A stretch of 23,704 nt of DNA, taken from positions 1 through 23,704 of the forward strand of contig JBBABD010000012.1 of NCBI GenBank assembly GCA_041657845.1. Direction: 5' to 3'. The position numbers and the translations under genes are program-made. Positions 12,841 through 19,138 of the stretch are shown here, piece by piece (within the stretch, counting starts at the first letter, position 1; each line of letters opens with the position of its first letter). The DNA is from Parcubacteria group bacterium (GTDB taxonomy: Bacteria > Patescibacteriota > Minisyncoccia > Moranbacterales > JAKLHP01). Under the pieces are notes generated by a model. It had not been told where the DNA came from and searched no databases. It saw nothing but the letters and a program-made list of their open reading frames with translations.

Positions 12841-12841
12841 T

Positions 12842-13072
12842 ATGGCTAGAGCATTTGAAAATCCATCTGAATTTGGGGACGCAAAAGCAATCTTAAGGCA
12901 ACTGCAAAAGGTTGGGGATGATGACAAAGATAAGCGAAAAAAAAGCTATCAAGAAATAAAAGGCAATCTTGCTAAAAAAGTTGATTGCAAAGAACCGAAT
13001 AAAATTGAATCAGAAAAGAAATATTTTCCAAATCCAGTGGAGCAAGAACATAAGAGAAAGTGGATGCGTTAG
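12842..13072 (+). CDS. Small basic hypothetical protein, 76 residues
   Basis: No family recognised. The protein is very rich in lysine and glutamate, with one cysteine. It begins MARAFENPSEFGDAKAILRQLQKVGDD, a likely helix pair, and has a charged disordered tail (KRKKSYQEIKGNLAKKVD and onwards). Small size and basic charge would suit nucleic-acid or ribosome binding, but nothing specific shows this. The start codon directly follows the terminator-like stem at 12810-12840, and there is no Shine-Dalgarno. Expression may therefore depend on read-through of that stem. The next small gene begins 54 bases after its stop. Confidence 0.5.
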   Translation: MARAFENPSEFGDAKAILRQLQKVGDDDKDKRKKSYQEIKGNLAKKVDCKEPNKIESEKKYFPNPVEQEHKRKWMR

Positions 13073-13111
13073 CTAATTTTGAGTTCTAAAGTTTTAGATA
13101 TCGATAAAAAG

Positions 13112-13121
13112 AAGGAGGTGA
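13112..13121 (+). promoter_or_regulatory. Perfect Shine-Dalgarno AAGGAGGTGA
   Basis: AAGGAGGTGA is fully complementary to the 3' end of 16S rRNA and lies 5 bases before the ATG at 13127. It is by far the strongest ribosome-binding site in the window and fixes the start of this gene. Confidence 0.85.
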
Positions 13122-13126
13122 GTAAG

Positions 13127-13312
13127 ATGACCTATTTTACTCAAGAAGTGAAAGAGGTTGTAAATGAGGCCAGGGAGAGGTTTGGTATAGGCATAGATCC
13201 CTGTGGACTCATCAGGGAAGTGAGGAGTTGCCTTACGGATTGCGGTAAAGCAGATGATAATTACCGCGAATATTGTAAGGGGGTTCAGGACAAGTTCGAC
13301 TCCTCCGTGTAA
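13127..13312 (+). CDS. Small four-cysteine hypothetical protein with perfect ribosome-binding site
   Basis: No family recognised. The start at 13127 is set by the perfect Shine-Dalgarno; the open frame upstream to 13079 is ignored. The 61-residue product has a helical N-terminus (TQEVKEVVNEARERFGIGID) and four cysteines (residues about 27, 36, 40 and 51; DPCGLIREVRSCLTDCGKADDNYREYC), perhaps for metal or disulfides. It uses AGG, GAG, CTC, GTG and TCC codons far more than its AT-rich neighbours and is visibly more GC-rich. The mRNA of its second half is strongly self-complementary: GAGGAGT/ACTCCTC, CCTTAC/GTAAGG and GCGGTAA/TTACCGC are nested between 13222 and 13305. It ends 4 bases before a large terminator stem. 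A structured RNA with a chance frame is the alternative. Confidence 0.6.
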   Translation: MTYFTQEVKEVVNEARERFGIGIDPCGLIREVRSCLTDCGKADDNYREYCKGVQDKFDSSV

Positions 13313-13316
13313 GCTT

Positions 13317-13409
13317 CTGCTAGTTGGAATCCAACGCGATTTCAAAATTTGGAAGAATTCATAATGAATTCAATCTCAATCCAAATCCAACTAGCAGGGC
13401 TTTTTCTTT
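13317..13409 (+). terminator. Large branched terminator-like stem
   Basis: CTGCTAGTTGGA (13317-13328) pairs perfectly with TCCAACTAGCAG (13386-13397), and GGCTTTTTCTTTTT follows. The 57-base interior holds a GAATTC/GAATTC hairpin (13355-13360 with 13366-13371). The enclosed segment is larger than in a normal intrinsic terminator. Confidence 0.7.
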
Positions 13410-13420
13410 TTGCCTGAATC

Positions 13421-13449
13421 TTGATAATTTATCAGATAACTGCTAAATT
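13421..13449 (+). promoter_or_regulatory. Promoter for tRNA-Glu
   Basis: TTGATA (13421-13426), a 17-base spacer and TAAATT (13444-13449) lie about 44 bases before the tRNA. A CCCGCC/GGCGGG hairpin (13459-13464 with 13479-13484) lies between and would be in the 5' leader removed by RNase P. Confidence 0.5.
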
Positions 13450-13492
13450 ATTAATTGTCCCGCCGTTATTAAAATTATGGCGGGCAAAGTAT

Positions 13493-13567
13493 GCCGCGTT
13501 CGTCTAGCCCGGTCAGGACGCCAGGTTCTCATCCTGGAAATCATGGGTTCGAATCCCATACGCGGTA
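13493..13567 (+). tRNA. tRNA-Glu (anticodon CTC)
   Basis: A complete cloverleaf is visible. The acceptor GCCGCGT pairs with ACGCGGT (first pair G-U). The D arm begins TCGTCTAG, as is usual for tRNA-Glu. The anticodon stem CCAGG/CCTGG holds the loop TTCTCAT with anticodon CTC, and the T arm is ATGGG-TTCGAAT-CCCAT. The discriminator is A at 13567 and CCA is not encoded (CAA follows). It reads GAG codons; a separate TTC isoacceptor for GAA would have to exist elsewhere. Confidence 0.93.
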
Positions 13568-13585
13568 CAAATTACGCCACAAACC

Positions 13586-13614
13586 TTGACAAAGCAAGTA
13601 TTTTACTTTATATT
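13586..13614 (+). promoter_or_regulatory. Near-consensus promoter for typA
   Basis: TTGACA (13586-13591, perfect) and TATATT (13609-13614) are spaced 17 bases. The leader to the ATG at 13705 is about 84 nt. Confidence 0.85.
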
Positions 13615-13642
13615 CTATATACAACTGATTTTTTCTTAGTTT

Positions 13643-13690
13643 AAGCGGATAAATTTCTTTTATGATTGTCGCTTCAAGGGGCGGCTTTTA
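13643..13690 (+). promoter_or_regulatory. Terminator-like hairpin and alternative pairing in the typA leader
   Basis: GTCGC (13668-13672) can pair with GCGGC (13681-13685), followed by TTTTATTTT. The competing pair AAGCG (13643-13647) with CGCTT (13670-13674) would break that stem. The stems are short and include G-U pairs, so this is a weak attenuator candidate. Confidence 0.35.
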
Positions 13691-13704
13691 TTTTGATTAT
13701 TATT

Positions 13705-15498
13705 ATGGAAATACGGGACATTGCTATTATTGCTCACGTCGATCACGGCAAGACTACTTTGACCGATGCTTTGATGCGCCAAACCGGAGTGGTTAGCGAT
13801 GATTTTACTATGGATACCAATGATTTGGAAAAAGAAAGAGGAATTACCATCTATTCAAAAAATACTTCAATAATTCACAGAAACACCAAAATTAATATTG
13901 TAGACACTCCGGGGCATGCTGATTTTGGCAGTGAAGTGGAACGAGTATTGCGATCTATAGATTCAGTATTGCTGGTCGTTGATGCGCAGGAAGGTCCGAT
14001 GCCTCAAACGAAGTTTGTTTTAAAAAAATCGCTTGAATTAGGATTAAAACCAATCGTAGTAATCAACAAAATAGACAAGCCGGCGGCCAATCCCGATCAT
14101 GTCCACGAAAAAGTGCTGGAATTATTTATGGATCTGGGCGCTAACGACGAACAGCTTAATTTTAAAACTGTTTATGCGATTGCCAAACAGGGAATTGCTA
14201 AATTAAAAATGGAAGATGAATCAAAAGATTTGTCCCCTCTTTTAGATTTAATTTTGGAAGAAGTTCCGGCAGCTTCAAGCGATGAGAAGAACTTGCTTCC
14301 TCTTTTGGTTCAGCCTTTTAATCTTGGTTATGATAATTTTTTGGGACGCCTGGCCATTGCCAGAGTTCATCAGGGAACAATAAAAAATATTCAGAATGTT
14401 TTTGTCAAAAAACCGACTGGAGAAGTGAGAACGGGAAAAGTAACCAAACTTTTTACTTTTCAAGGCCTTGAGAGGAAAGAAGTGGCTGAGGCTGTTGCCG
14501 GAGATATTGTAATGATTGCAGGGCTTCCTGATATTTTTATTGGAGAAACAATTTGCGAAAAAAATGATCAAGAAGCGCTTCCGGCCATCAGTATCGATGA
14601 ACCGACAATTGCGCTTAATTTTTTGGTAAACAATTCTCCTCTAGGAGGAAAGGAGGGAACACTGGTTACCAACAGGCAAATTAGAGAAAGATTGGAAAAG
14701 GAATTGGAAGTTAATGTCGGGCTTAAGATTGATTTTTCTTCCGCGGAATCGTACAGAGTTTTTGGCAGAGGAGAACTTCATGTGGCAATCCTTTTGGAAA
14801 ATATGAGGCGAGAAGGATATGAAGTCCAGGTTTCTCAACCCCACGTTATTATTAAAAAAGATGAGAATGATAACAAGCTGGAACCGTTTGAAGAAGTGAC
14901 GATTGACGTTCCGGATGATATGTCGGGAACAGTAATTGCCAAAATGTCCAAGCGAAAAGGAAATATGGCGGAAATGAAAATGGAAAACGGACACACGAGA
15001 ATGATTTTTGAAATTCCCACCCGCGGGCTTTTCGGATACCGAAGTGAATTTGTGATTGATACTCGGGGTGAAGGAATTTTGTACACGCGAGTAGTAGGGT
15101 TTAAACCCTATGTCGGTCCGATTGAAAAACACGAACTGGGTTCAATGACTTCAATGGCGACCGGAAAAGCGCTCGGATTTTCCTTATATAATCTTCAGGA
15201 GCGGGGAACGCTTTACATCGGAGCGAACTCGGAAGTGTATGAAGGAATGGTAATTGGAAATGTTTCCAAAGGAGACGAAATGGCAGTCAATCCGATTAAA
15301 GGAAAACAAATGTCCAATATGCGTTCTTCCGGAGCGGATGAAGCCATTAAGCTTGTTCCGCCTCTCGATCTTTCTTTGGAAAGAGGATTAGAAATTATGA
15401 AGAATGATGAATATCTGGAAGTAACTCCGAAAAACATCCGTCTGCGAAAAAAATATCTGACGGAAGTAGAAAGGACAAGAATGAGAAGAAAAGGATAA
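13705..15498 (+). CDS. typA: Translational GTPase TypA/BipA
   Basis: From the ATG at 13705 the protein is 597 residues, full length for TypA (BipA). The start MEIRDIAIIAHVDHGKTTL is the family norm; upstream codons are leader sequence. G motifs are AHVDHGKTT (10-18), DTPGHADF and NKIDKPAA. Domain II follows, then the two EF-G-like domains (ERLEKELEVNVGLKIDF, GRGELHVAILLENMRREGYEVQVSQP) and the TypA-specific C-terminal domain (GIEPMVIGNVSKGDEMAVNPIKGKQ-like segment, then VTPKNIRLRKKYL). TypA binds 70S ribosomes and assists 50S assembly and stress or cold growth. It has its own near-consensus promoter and an 84-nt leader, and ends at a strong stem. Confidence 0.98.
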   Translation: MEIRDIAIIAHVDHGKTTLTDALMRQTGVVSDDFTMDTNDLEKERGITIYSKNTSIIHRNTKINIVDTPGHADFGSEVERVLRSIDSVLLVVDAQEGPMPQTKFVLKKSLELGLKPIVVINKIDKPAANPDHVHEKVLELFMDLGANDEQLNFKTVYAIAKQGIAKLKMEDESKDLSPLLDLILEEVPAASSDEKNLLPLLVQPFNLGYDNFLGRLAIARVHQGTIKNIQNVFVKKPTGEVRTGKVTKLFTFQGLERKEVAEAVAGDIVMIAGLPDIFIGETICEKNDQEALPAISIDEPTIALNFLVNNSPLGGKEGTLVTNRQIRERLEKELEVNVGLKIDFSSAESYRVFGRGELHVAILLENMRREGYEVQVSQPHVIIKKDENDNKLEPFEEVTIDVPDDMSGTVIAKMSKRKGNMAEMKMENGHTRMIFEIPTRGLFGYRSEFVIDTRGEGILYTRVVGFKPYVGPIEKHELGSMTSMATGKALGFSLYNLQERGTLYIGANSEVYEGMVIGNVSKGDEMAVNPIKGKQMSNMRSSGADEAIKLVPPLDLSLERGLEIMKNDEYLEVTPKNIRLRKKYLTEVERTRMRRKG

Positions 15499-15523
15499 AA
15501 TTATTAGTCTTGAATAAAAAGAG

Positions 15524-15551
15524 AGGCCTTATCGAGGATTCGATAAGGCCT
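15524..15551. terminator. Terminator between typA and the minus-strand gene
   Basis: AGGCCTTATCG (15524-15534) and CGATAAGGCCT (15541-15551) form a perfect 11-bp stem. The T-run is on the minus-strand side (CTCTTTTTATT), so it best serves the gene at 15567-15917 while also facing the end of typA. Confidence 0.85.
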
Positions 15552-15566
15552 AAAAACAGGTTTAGT

Positions 15567-15917
15567 TTAGCAGAAGCATCTGAAAAAGGATGAGAATGGC
15601 TTGCCGACAGAAATGGCAAGTTTTTTTGCAATCCACCATTCATCTCCGGGACTAAAAGGGGATTGATTACCATTACGGCGATCGAAATGGCTCACGTCGT
15701 ATCCCTTGCCCGAAAGATAAGAAGAAACTTGGGAGAAATCAACGATCAGATTGCTCGGATGAGCAATCATGATCTTGACTATCATGCCGTTTTTGACTAG
15801 CTCCCCGTTCACAAAACAATACGATGGATTTGTGTCAGAACCGCAATACAAATCATCTAGCATTATTTGTATTCGTTCCTGAAGAGTCCTGAAAAAACTA
15901 ATCCAATCTTCATCCAC
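15567..15917 (-). CDS. Hypothetical protein, 116 residues, GTG start
   Basis: No family recognised. The frame starts with GTG at 15917, supported by AAAGGGGG about 7 bases upstream on the minus strand, and by a strong promoter. The protein has mixed alpha/beta character: an N-terminal helix (WISFFRTLQERIQIMLDDLY), a strand pair (YCFVNGELVKNGMIVKIMIAHPSNLIVDFSQV), GYDVSHFDRR, then SPGDEWWIAKKLAISVGKPF and an odd FFRCFC end. There is no signal peptide or membrane helix. The dedicated promoter, Shine-Dalgarno and terminator argue that it is real and expressed alone. Confidence 0.65.
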   Translation of the reverse strand: MDEDWISFFRTLQERIQIMLDDLYCGSDTNPSYCFVNGELVKNGMIVKIMIAHPSNLIVDFSQVSSYLSGKGYDVSHFDRRNGNQSPFSPGDEWWIAKKLAISVGKPFSSFFRCFC

Positions 15918-15958
15918 AGCCGTACCCCCTTTGTAATATTATTAAAACAACCGCATAT

Positions 15959-15987
15959 ATAATACAACTATTGAATAAAAAAGTCAA
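15959..15987 (-). promoter_or_regulatory. Strong minus-strand promoter for the 15567-15917 gene
   Basis: Read on the minus strand, TTGACT (15982-15987) and TATTAT (15959-15964) are spaced 17 bases, five of six matches each. The leader is about 35 nt. Confidence 0.8.
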
Positions 15988-15989
15988 GT

Positions 15990-16017
15990 TTGCTTTTTTA
16001 TAGCTTAATGGTAGAAT
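15990..16017 (+). promoter_or_regulatory. Promoter for the polyprenyl synthase gene
   Basis: TTGCTT (15990-15995) and TAGAAT (16012-16017) are spaced 16 bases. It is divergent from, and nearly back to back with, the minus-strand promoter at 15959-15987. Confidence 0.45.
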
Positions 16018-16079
16018 TTATTCAGGCATCAGGGAATTATTTATTCAATTATAAAATCAGTTAAAAGCTGAAATTTTTT

Positions 16080-17147
16080 ATGGATTTTAAGGAAACTCTT
16101 CGGGATTTCAAAAAGAAAATTGACAAAGAAATATCGATATATCTGGACAAAACAATTGAAGAATCGAAGAAAAAAGATGCGGTAATAGCCGATGCTCTTA
16201 AATATATCAAGAAATTTACTTTGGCTGGAGGCAAAAGAATTCGCCCAGCACTTATGTATTATGGTTATATTGGCGCTGGAGGCGAAGAAAGAGAAAAAAT
16301 GCTGAAAACCGCGGTTAGCATCGAGCTTATCCATATGTTTCTTCTGATTCATGATGACATAATCGACAGAGATTTTGAGCGCCACGGAAAAGATACCGTC
16401 AATAGAAGATATGAAAAAATGGGCCAAAGATTATTTCCAGATAAAGATCCAAGACACTTTGGAATTTCGATGGCTCTAATTGTCGGAGATATGATAGCCG
16501 CTCTTGGAAATCAGATAATATTTAATTCTGGATTTAATGAAAAGCTAATAATAAAAGCGCTTTTCAATCTTCAATCAATTATTTCCTATACTGTTATTGG
16601 CGAAGTAAAGGATTTTTATATTGAATACAAGGGAAAAGCGACAGAAAAAGATGTTTTGGATATGTATGAATACAAAACTGCGAAATATACAATTGAAGGT
16701 CCGCTTCATCTTGGAGCGGTTCTTGGGGGATCTGATAGCAAATTAAACAAGGAAATTATTGGCTATTCCATTCCAACAGGAATCGCTTTTCAGATTCAGG
16801 ATGATATTTTGGGGATTTTTGGGAACGGGAAGAAACTCGGGAAAGAGGTTGGTTCCGACATCAAGGAAGGAAAAATGACTTTGCTTGTAGTAAAAGCGAG
16901 GGAGAAAGCCAGCAAAGAACAGAGGAAAATGCTTGATGGAATATTGGGAAAAGAAAATTTAACCTCAGGCGACATAAAGACATTTAGAGATATAATAAGA
17001 GAAACCGGAGCATTAGCTTATGCGGAAAGTTTGGCGTATAATTGCGTGAAGGAAGGAAAGAAAAAACTGGATAAAATGAATATAAAAAAAGAAGCTAAAG
17101 ATTTTTTACTGGGGATGTCGGATTATATGATTAATAGAGAGGCTTAG
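16080..17147 (+). CDS. Polyprenyl diphosphate synthase (trans, FPP/GGPP type)
   Basis: The 355-residue all-helical prenyltransferase condenses isopentenyl diphosphate onto allylic diphosphates. GGKRIRPAL is at 50-58. The first aspartate-rich motif is DDIID (92-96) in LIHMFLLIHDDIIDRD, and the second is DDILG (241-245) in AFQIQDDILGIFG. Lys/Thr-rich segments between them (EYKTAKYTIEGPLHLGAVLGG) match the family. The residues before the first motif are M-F-L-L-I-H; product length cannot be fixed from this alone, though the second motif DDILGIFG is common in FPP/GGPP-type enzymes. Its likely job is to supply the allylic primer for UppS, whose gene follows 113 bases downstream. Confidence 0.93.
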   Translation: MDFKETLRDFKKKIDKEISIYLDKTIEESKKKDAVIADALKYIKKFTLAGGKRIRPALMYYGYIGAGGEEREKMLKTAVSIELIHMFLLIHDDIIDRDFERHGKDTVNRRYEKMGQRLFPDKDPRHFGISMALIVGDMIAALGNQIIFNSGFNEKLIIKALFNLQSIISYTVIGEVKDFYIEYKGKATEKDVLDMYEYKTAKYTIEGPLHLGAVLGGSDSKLNKEIIGYSIPTGIAFQIQDDILGIFGNGKKLGKEVGSDIKEGKMTLLVVKAREKASKEQRKMLDGILGKENLTSGDIKTFRDIIRETGALAYAESLAYNCVKEGKKKLDKMNIKKEAKDFLLGMSDYMINREA

Positions 17148-17164
17148 ATATTTTAAATTTTTTG

Positions 17165-17253
17165 TGATACAATATTGTTATAAATTTTTTTTGAAATTAA
17201 TTAACGGGGCAACTTGTTAACGAGTTTTTATTTAGCTCTTTAATCCGTTAATT
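17165..17253 (+). promoter_or_regulatory. Extended -10 promoter and structured leader of uppS
   Basis: TGATACAAT (17165-17173) is an extended -10. In the leader, AATTAACGG (17199-17207) pairs exactly with CCGTTAATT (17245-17253). Inside that stem, AACTT...GAGTT around GTTAAC is followed by TTTTATTT, a weak terminator-like hairpin. The uppS start is 8 bases after the outer arm. Confidence 0.4.
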
Positions 17254-17260
17254 TTGCATT

Positions 17261-17968
17261 ATGTCCGAAAGAAATATTCCAAATCATGTGGCGATAATAC
17301 CCGACGGAAACAGGAGGTGGGCTAAAAAAAGGGGAATGGATTCCTGGATTGGCCATGAGTATGGAGCCAAAAACACAGAGCTATTGATCAGAAAAGCTTT
17401 TAATATGGGAGTGAAATATATTTCTTTTTGGGGTTCTTCACTCGAAAATTTGAAGAAGCGCCCTTTTCAAGAAAAAAAGGCGCTGCTTGGAATTTATGAA
17501 AAATATTTCAGCAGTCTTATTGATAGTGAAGAAATACATAACAATAAAATCAGAATCAATTTTGTCGGAAAATGGGAGGAACAATTTCCCGGAAAATTAA
17601 AAGATATCATTCACAAATGCATCCAGAAAACGAAAGATTATAAGAATAATTTTTTGAATTTTTTTCTGGCTTATAATGGCGATGATGAAATGATTGAAGC
17701 GGTAAAAAATATTGTAAAAAAATATAAGCCGGGGCAGGAAGTAACAAGCGATTTGATAAAGGAAAATTTAATGACTCGCGATATCCCTCCAGTTGATTTT
17801 TTAGTAAGGACGGGAGGAGAACCTCACCTCAGCGCCGGTTTTATGATGTGGGACATTGCTAATTCGCAGATGTATTTTTCCGAGATACTCTATCCGGATT
17901 TCAAAGAAGAAGAATTTGAGAAAGCAATCGGAGAATTTGAAAAAAGGGAAAGAAGATTGGGAAAATAA
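17261..17968 (+). CDS. uppS: Isoprenyl (undecaprenyl-type) diphosphate synthase, cis-prenyltransferase
   Basis: The 235-residue cis-prenyltransferase makes the long-chain polyprenyl diphosphate carrier for peptidoglycan and surface glycans. Motif I is HVAIIPDGNRRWAKKRG, with the catalytic Asp at residue 15. Other conserved pieces are the SFWGSSLENLKKRP segment (commonly FS-ENW-RP), FFLAYNGDDEMIEAV and LVRTGGEPHLSAGFMMWDIANSQMYF near the C-terminus. The last block (GGEPHLSAGFMMW) is the version found in archaeal-like enzymes rather than the RLSGFLLWQ version of E. coli, so the product may differ in length. The stop is only 3 bases before the next thioredoxin gene, so they are probably co-transcribed. 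Confidence 0.94.
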   Translation: MSERNIPNHVAIIPDGNRRWAKKRGMDSWIGHEYGAKNTELLIRKAFNMGVKYISFWGSSLENLKKRPFQEKKALLGIYEKYFSSLIDSEEIHNNKIRINFVGKWEEQFPGKLKDIIHKCIQKTKDYKNNFLNFFLAYNGDDEMIEAVKNIVKKYKPGQEVTSDLIKENLMTRDIPPVDFLVRTGGEPHLSAGFMMWDIANSQMYFSEILYPDFKEEEFEKAIGEFEKRERRLGK

Positions 17969-17971
17969 TTA

Positions 17972-18304
17972 ATGAATCTAAAACATATGATATTGGAATT
18001 TAACGATAAAAATTTCCAGCAAGAAGTAATCAAAAGCGATAAGCCGGTGCTAGTCGACTTTTGGGCGACTTGGTGCGGTCCGTGCCAAATGATAGGTTCA
18101 ACAATTGAAGAATTATCCAAAGAAATGGAAGGAAAAGCAAAAGTGGGAAAAATTGAAGTAGACGCAAATCCTGAAACGGCCGGCAAATACGAAATAATGT
18201 CAATTCCTTCGCTCAAGATTTTTAAAGGAGGAAAAATTGTTAAAGAATTTACCGGATTGCAAAATAAGGAGGTATTAAAGAAAGAATTGGAAGGGCTTGT
18301 TTAA
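17972..18304 (+). CDS. trxA: Thioredoxin
   Basis: A 110-residue classical thioredoxin with active site WCGPC at 34-38 (preceded by LVDFWAT), the cis-proline loop IMSIPSLKIF, and the C-terminal helix KEVLKKELEGLV. A second ATG at 17987 (MILEFND) would give the more usual start, and either is possible. It lies 3 bases after uppS and 18 bases before a glycosyltransferase, so it is part of the envelope operon. It is the general-type thioredoxin, unlike the WCEPC copy at 2882. Confidence 0.96.
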   Translation: MNLKHMILEFNDKNFQQEVIKSDKPVLVDFWATWCGPCQMIGSTIEELSKEMEGKAKVGKIEVDANPETAGKYEIMSIPSLKIFKGGKIVKEFTGLQNKEVLKKELEGLV

Positions 18305-18322
18305 CATTTGGATTTATAAAAT

Positions 18323-19132
18323 ATGCTTTCGATTGCTATAAACAATTATCGCAACCCGGAACTTTTGAAGCTCTGCATCGATTCAATAAGAAAAAACGTA
18401 TTAAATGTTGAATATGAATTGATTGTTGCCGACTCAGAAACCCAGGAAGAAACTGAAATGATGATGAGGGAGGAATATCCGGATGTGAAATTTTTCCCTT
18501 TCAAGAAAAATGTTGGATTCCAATCGATGTTGAAAAAAGGGCTGGAAGAAAGCAAGGGCGATGCCATTCTTCTTCTCAACGGAGATATTATTGTTTCCCC
18601 CGGATCTGTGGAGAAATTGCTTGCATACATTAAAGAAAATCCGGAGGTGGGAATGGTTGGGCCGAAGCTTTTGAATTTCAATGGAACGCTGCAATATTCC
18701 TGCTTTCATTATTATAAGCCGCTTACGATTGTATATCGGAGAATATCATTTTTGCAGAAATTAGGTTTTGTGAAAAAACATCTGGATTGGTTCTCAATGA
18801 AAGATTATGATCACTTGAGTCCGAAAGAAGTGGATTGGCTGATGGGATCGGTGATGTTGGTTTCAAAATCTGCAGCACAAAAGGTTGGAATGATGGATCC
18901 CAAGTTTTCTATGTATATGGAAGATGTCGATTGGTGCCGGAGATTTTGGGAAAATGGCTGCAAGGTTGTCTATTATCCTTTATCAGTAATGAATCATTAT
19001 CATGGAAAAGGAAGCGACAAAGGAGGGTTTTTCTACTCCATATTTTTTAATAAACTTACTTGGACTCACATTTTTAGCGCTATTAAATATTTTTTGAAGT
19101 ATTGGGGAAAACCGGTACCGAAACATGAATAA
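18323..19132 (+). CDS. Family 2 glycosyltransferase
   Basis: The 269-residue GT-A fold enzyme transfers a sugar from a nucleotide donor, probably to a surface polysaccharide. The start MLSIAINNYRNPELLKLCIDSIRKN and ELIVADSET are the usual GT2 opening. The metal site is LLLNGDII (NGD at 86-88), followed by NPEVGMVGPKLLNFNGTLQYS. The acceptor-side motif YMEDVDWCRRFWENGCKVVYYPLSVMNHYHG (about 198-228) is the rhamnosyltransferase-like ED-x-D-W-x-R pattern. There is no transmembrane helix beyond amphipathic C-terminal segments. It lies between trxA and ctpA with small gaps (18 and 6 bases). The sugar and acceptor cannot be told from sequence. Confidence 0.93.
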   Translation: MLSIAINNYRNPELLKLCIDSIRKNVLNVEYELIVADSETQEETEMMMREEYPDVKFFPFKKNVGFQSMLKKGLEESKGDAILLLNGDIIVSPGSVEKLLAYIKENPEVGMVGPKLLNFNGTLQYSCFHYYKPLTIVYRRISFLQKLGFVKKHLDWFSMKDYDHLSPKEVDWLMGSVMLVSKSAAQKVGMMDPKFSMYMEDVDWCRRFWENGCKVVYYPLSVMNHYHGKGSDKGGFFYSIFFNKLTWTHIFSAIKYFLKYWGKPVPKHE

Positions 19133-19138
19133 TAAGTT

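Noticed and set aside
13201..13312. Possible tmRNA or SRP RNA because of the nested stems and a GTTCGACTCC-like T-arm sequence.
   Set aside because: No tRNA-like acceptor/T-arm pairing, tag frame or SRP loop sequence can be found around it.
13666..13704. Upstream start for TypA.
   Set aside because: The family N-terminus begins at the ATG at 13705, and the upstream codons overlap the leader hairpin.
14641..15132. 163-codon open frame on the minus strand within typA.
   Set aside because: It is the mirror of a conserved coding region, has shadow-like composition (many Phe/Ser/His) and no start signals.
16001..16020. TAGCTTAATGGTAGAAT resembles a tRNA D-arm.
   Set aside because: No anticodon or T arm follows, and the TAGAAT fits better as a -10 box.
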